Positions 60,312 through 64,000 of a stretch of DNA of 64,000 nt are shown here, in pieces. Origin of the DNA: Akebia trifoliata. Lineage: Eukaryota; Streptophyta; Magnoliopsida; Ranunculales; Lardizabalaceae. The stretch's first letter is position 1. Each line of letters starts with the position of its first letter. Both the position numbers and the translations under genes were made by a program. Location of the stretch: assembly GCA_017979445.1 (NCBI GenBank), contig CM030714.1, positions 5,518,001 to 5,582,000 on the forward strand, in the 5' to 3' direction. Under the pieces are notes generated by a model. It had not been told where the DNA came from and did no database searches. It worked only from the letters and a program-made list of their open reading frames with translations.

Positions 60312-60589
60312 CACAACGTGAAAAAAGCCTATATTTGACGGTCCAAGATTGTCGAATTGTATAAAATCCGACGGATCATAGCGTCAAAATTTTCATTGTC
60401 AAATTTTATTTTTTTTTTTGCAACGGATCGAAACCTTCAAATTAATGGAGGATACGAGAAATTTGATGGCTCTAAGCCATCAAATTGGGGAACGTTAAAA
60501 TTTTCAACAGCCATGAAATTTGGTTTCTAATATATATGGGCTTTGGCCCGTCAAATTTTCTTGCGAAAATTTTCAGTTTTCACATAGTG
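60312..60589. mobile_element. CACTA-type MITE, block 2 copy
   Basis: CACAACGTGAAAAAAGCC to CACATAGTG, flanked by TGT at 60309-60311 and 60590-60592, an intact 3-bp target duplication. Confidence 0.82.
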
Positions 60590-60927
60590 TGTAGGTCTAT
60601 ATATTAAGTAATTTTTGCCTTTTCGTTTTATATTGGAGTATTTATTCACATTTTGGTAAAGAGGCATAAAAGAAAGAGTCGTGCTGGAATAACATTGTGG
60701 GAGACATTTCTGACGTGGAAGTGTGTAGCTAGGAACCATAGATGCTTTTCATCGGGATACATAAGAAAATAATTTATGATCATGCATATGTTGAGGCAAT
60801 TGATTACGGTTTTGTGATTGGGGGGGGGGGTATTAGAGGGGAGTGTCAGAAAATCATTACACCTTTTTATAATGTCTATAAGAATGGAATTATATTTTAG
60901 TTTCTTTTCTTTATCTTATATTCCTTA

Positions 60928-61931
60928 GGGAAAATTATCAAAAAAAATTTAATAAAATTATTATTTAACAAAAAGAATCGAATTTATTGCAAATTACCAA
61001 AATGATAATAAATCGGCCATTCAATGGTCAATTTTTTTTCTCTCTTCTTTTTCTCTCTCTTGATTATTTAAAAAAAATTAAATAAAAAAAAAAGCCATTG
61101 AATGGCCAATTTTTTTCTCTCTTGATTTTAAAAAAAATGGGCATTGAATGGCTGATTTTTTCTTTCTCCTCTTTCTCTCTTTTGATTATTTAAAAAAATG
61201 AATTTTTAAAAAGCATTGAATAACTGATTTTTTTCTCTCTCTCCTCTTTCTCTTTATGAAATAAATACATAAAAAAGCTTTGAAAAAATAAAAGAAAAAA
61301 AAAATAAAGAACTTACAAGGTGCGAATGATAAATAGCTTCATTCTTTCAAAATTGGCCTATAAAGACCCTTTTAGATAATTAGGATTTCTGAAATTAAAA
61401 CATTCAATAAACAACTATCTCATGATGTAATAATAGAAAAAAATCAAAATCAAAAGGTGTAAAAATACAAAGAACTTACAGTTTATTAAGGAAGAAGGGA
61501 GGGAAAGCAATACTTTTCAAACAAAAAAAAAGAGAGGGAAAGCAAAGCTATTCAAAAAATCAAGAAAGAGAAAGAGGAGAGAGAGAAAACAAATTGATTA
61601 TTCAATGTTTTATTAAAAATTTATTTATTTTTAAATAATCAAGAAAGAGAAAGAGGAGAGAGAAAAAACCAACCATTCAATGGCCATTTTTTTTTAAATT
61701 CGATTTTTAAAAAAAAAATCAAGAGAAAGAAAGAGGAGAGAGAAAATTCATTCAATAGTCGTTTTTTTTAAAATTCAATTTAAAAAAAAAATAATCAAGA
61801 GAGAGAAAGAGGAGAGAGAAAAAATTGGCCATTCAATAGTCGGTTTATTATCGTTTTCGTAATTTGCAGTAAATTTGATTCTTTTTGTGAAATAATTATT
61901 TTAATAGTTTTTTTATATATATAATTTTCCC
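60928..61931. mobile_element. Mutator-like MITE (1004 bp) specific to block 2
   Basis: Ends GGGAAAATTAT and ATAATTTTCCC, with longer complementary arms (ATTTATTGCAAATTACCAAA at left pairs with CGTAATTTGCAGTAAAT-type sequence at right, AATCGGCCATTCAATGG with the right CCATTCAATAGTCGG). It is flanked by the 9-bp duplication TATTCCTTA (60919-60927, 61932-61940), as in Mutator elements. Block 1 has a single TATTCCTTA at 15006-15014, the empty site. The interior is made of CTCTC/GAGAG and NGGCCATTCAATGG units repeated in both orientations. No transposase. Confidence 0.88.
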
Positions 61932-63038
61932 TATTCCTTAATTGGAAAGGGAGTCGTGGTATTTTTCTTTCGCCCACCTCAAGTAAAGAACTTATTCATC
62001 CATTCCATGATTTCTAATTGAAGAAAATGATCTAACTCTTCTTCTCACATTTATAAAAGTTTATCAACTCCCTTATTATTTTTAACACATATATCATTAT
62101 CTTTTTCCAATTATAATGAGAGATTAATAAATATTCTTCTTTGGCCCACCTCAATTAGGAAAGCAACTAAATCTCTTTATATGATGTCTTTGCTTTCTTT
62201 TCTTTATCTTATATTCCTTAATTGGAAAGAGAGTGATAATATTCTTCTTTCTCCCACCTCAAGCTCAAGGAAAGAACTTATTCATCCACTCCATGGTTTC
62301 TAATTTAAGGAAAGGATCTAAGTCCTCATCTTTATCTATAAAAGTAGATCGTTTCTCCTATTATTGTAATGCTTTTCATGCTTTCAAATTGAAGAGCAAA
62401 ATTGCCATCACTTAAAGTCTTTATCTATCCAAAGGATAGAGATAGAGAGAAGAATGTGTGTTTAGAATTGAAGAGTGGATTGAAGATTCACAAAACAAAG
62501 AGGATTTCTTATTTCTACAAGCTATTCAATTTCAACAACGTAAGGTACAATAATTGAATCTTATACTTTAGCCCAATATTATTCTTATGCGAAAATTGAA
62601 AATTATTGATATTGTAAACCTAGTTGAATGTCATAATTTTGGCCGAACATGTGAAAAAAAAAAAAATAATAATAATAAGAATAATAAATTATTATTTGGT
62701 GCATGGTTTAATGTTGTAATTTTGATACGAATGATTTAAATAAAGGTTCTATGAAAATGAAAAGTTAGATAAAATTTCATATGAAGGAATATTGAATGGC
62801 ATTCGATTAATTTGATTGTCATAGGTTCTATTGGTTTGATAGCTATCAAAATGGCTTAGATTAATAAAATTTATGGAATTAAATTACTTACAAGATTATT
62901 CATTAGGTTTATATTAAAGACAATGACATTTATTGTCAAAATTGTTTGGAATGAATTGCAATTGCACTTTAAATTTTGTTTTAAGATTTGAGGGACCATT
63001 TAGAAGGAAGGATTTTAATAATTGAACTATTAAGATAT

Positions 63039-63412
63039 GAGTAGGGATCTGGAACGATTTCTTGTACCTAACCAAGGTCAGGTGGCACCCCATTTTATGC
63101 CACATAGAATATTTTGGGACCCACGGATCATATGGATATGAGGTCCATCTCTTGGTGAACCTCCACGCAAAAGTCCATCTCTTGGTGAACCTCCACGCAA
63201 AAGATTAGTTTGATTGCCGATGTGCATCCATTTATTATAACATTGTCTTAAGAATGATTTCTAATTGTTGGACTTAAACTTTTTTTAAGAGCCTAGATCT
63301 AGTGGATAACACATATCCATATGGTCAATGGGGTTTTTAAATGCCACATGTCATAAAATGAGGTGACACTTGACCTTGGTTAGGTACGGGACACCCTTCT
63401 GGATCCTTACTC
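63039..63412. repeat. Inverted-repeat MITE, block 2 copy
   Basis: Counterpart of 16113-16457. It carries an additional 30-bp tandem duplication (GTCCATCTCTTGGTGAACCT.. twice) at about 63144-63203. Confidence 0.75.
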
Positions 63413-64000
63413 TTTAGATATTCTCCAAAAGTTAGGGATTATTTAGTAATAAGTCTCAAAATCAAGGTGCATTAAGTAAAGATTCGTACTAGAATAATAT
63501 TAAAATTGACATTATCTCTCACATTGTTCATGTGGAGTGGACATATAGCCACAAATGCTTTTCACCCGTGTGTATCTTGAGGTGGACAATGTAGAATCAA
63601 TGTCAATTTTAATGTTACTTTAACATTTTCATTATTAAATATCTCATTTTTTTCTAAACATTCGTGATGGATGCACGCAGTCTTGGTATGCGGTTAATGT
63701 GGCAGGAGCACAAAACTACATATCTTTTTCCTATGTATTCCGATGAAAATAATCTATGATTATGTGTCCTTGCCATGCCAGCCACAAATTCATCCATTAC
63801 GACTCTTTTTTAAATGGTTAGGACGAAATTCAAATTTCCCCCTCTCATAAATGTACAATATATTGGATAGAAAACTACTAGAGGGACTTTATTTTTCACT
63901 GGATTGATGTGGTGGCAGTAGATGTGTTTCCTCCATATACGAGTGAAAAGCATTTATGGTTATGTCCATGGTTTTTAAACTCGTTCGAGACCGAGACGTA

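Larger units (their letters stand above)
44865..63966 (+). repeat. Segmental duplication, block 2 (likely derived)
   Basis: Direct copy of 3459-17049, interrupted by the Helitron at 45325-53893 and the MITE at 60928-61931. It starts inside the right arm of the MITE copied from 3273-3488, within a receptor-kinase exon. It ends within the third hairpin MITE of the 16.5-17.1 kb cluster; sequence after 63966 does not match block 1. It has lost aquaporin exons 1-4. Confidence 0.88.

Overview
The window is nuclear DNA of a flowering plant. It is very AT-rich, has GT-AG introns, plant-specific gene families (NIP aquaporin, NB-LRR-type protein, LRR receptor kinase, DEMETER-type glycosylase, RSH1, B3 domain) and a dense load of plant transposons. 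I cannot name the species. Only one gene looks intact. Most of the rest is transposable elements, gene fragments carried or broken by them, and one large segmental duplication.

Layout. 1-5.9 kb: repeats, including a TRIM retroelement. 5.96-10.15 kb: a complete five-exon NOD26-like aquaporin gene (NIP subgroup I, 291 aa, plus strand). 10.2-21.4 kb: gene-free, full of MITEs (CACTA-like, Tourist-like and a hairpin family). 21.5-26.6 kb: an NB-LRR-like gene without a recognisable P-loop, cut in its LRR part by a 1743-bp solo-LTR-like element with a perfect 5-bp target duplication; the reading frame is in phase across the insertion. 29.2-34.1 kb: a nest of three fold-back elements, each set in TA microsatellites; the largest (4.2 kb, inverted repeats about 0.7 kb) carries a B3-domain exon. 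35.5-36.7 kb: decayed RSH1 (RelA/SpoT homologue) exons. 37.5-37.9 kb: a CACTA-type element end. 44.3-44.9 kb: four one-LRR exons of an LRR-VIII-2 receptor kinase, broken off at 44.87 kb.

From 44.87 kb to about 63.97 kb the window repeats its own 3.46-17.05 kb. This second block keeps only the last aquaporin exon, so it is probably the derived copy. Comparing the two blocks dates the insertions. The TRIM, the CACTA-like MITE and several small MITEs are in both. An 8.57-kb Helitron (45325-53893, minus strand) and a 1.0-kb Mutator-like MITE (60928-61931) are only in the second block, and the first block shows the exact empty sites. The Helitron holds the last two coding exons of a DEMETER/ROS1-like DNA glycosylase, an RTE LINE remnant and unidentified DNA.

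There is no operon-like organisation. The window mainly shows how transposons copy, move and break plant genes. I see no rRNA or functional tRNA gene and no CRISPR array. The best candidates for something undescribed are the gene-carrying Helitron and the gene-carrying TA-flanked fold-back element.
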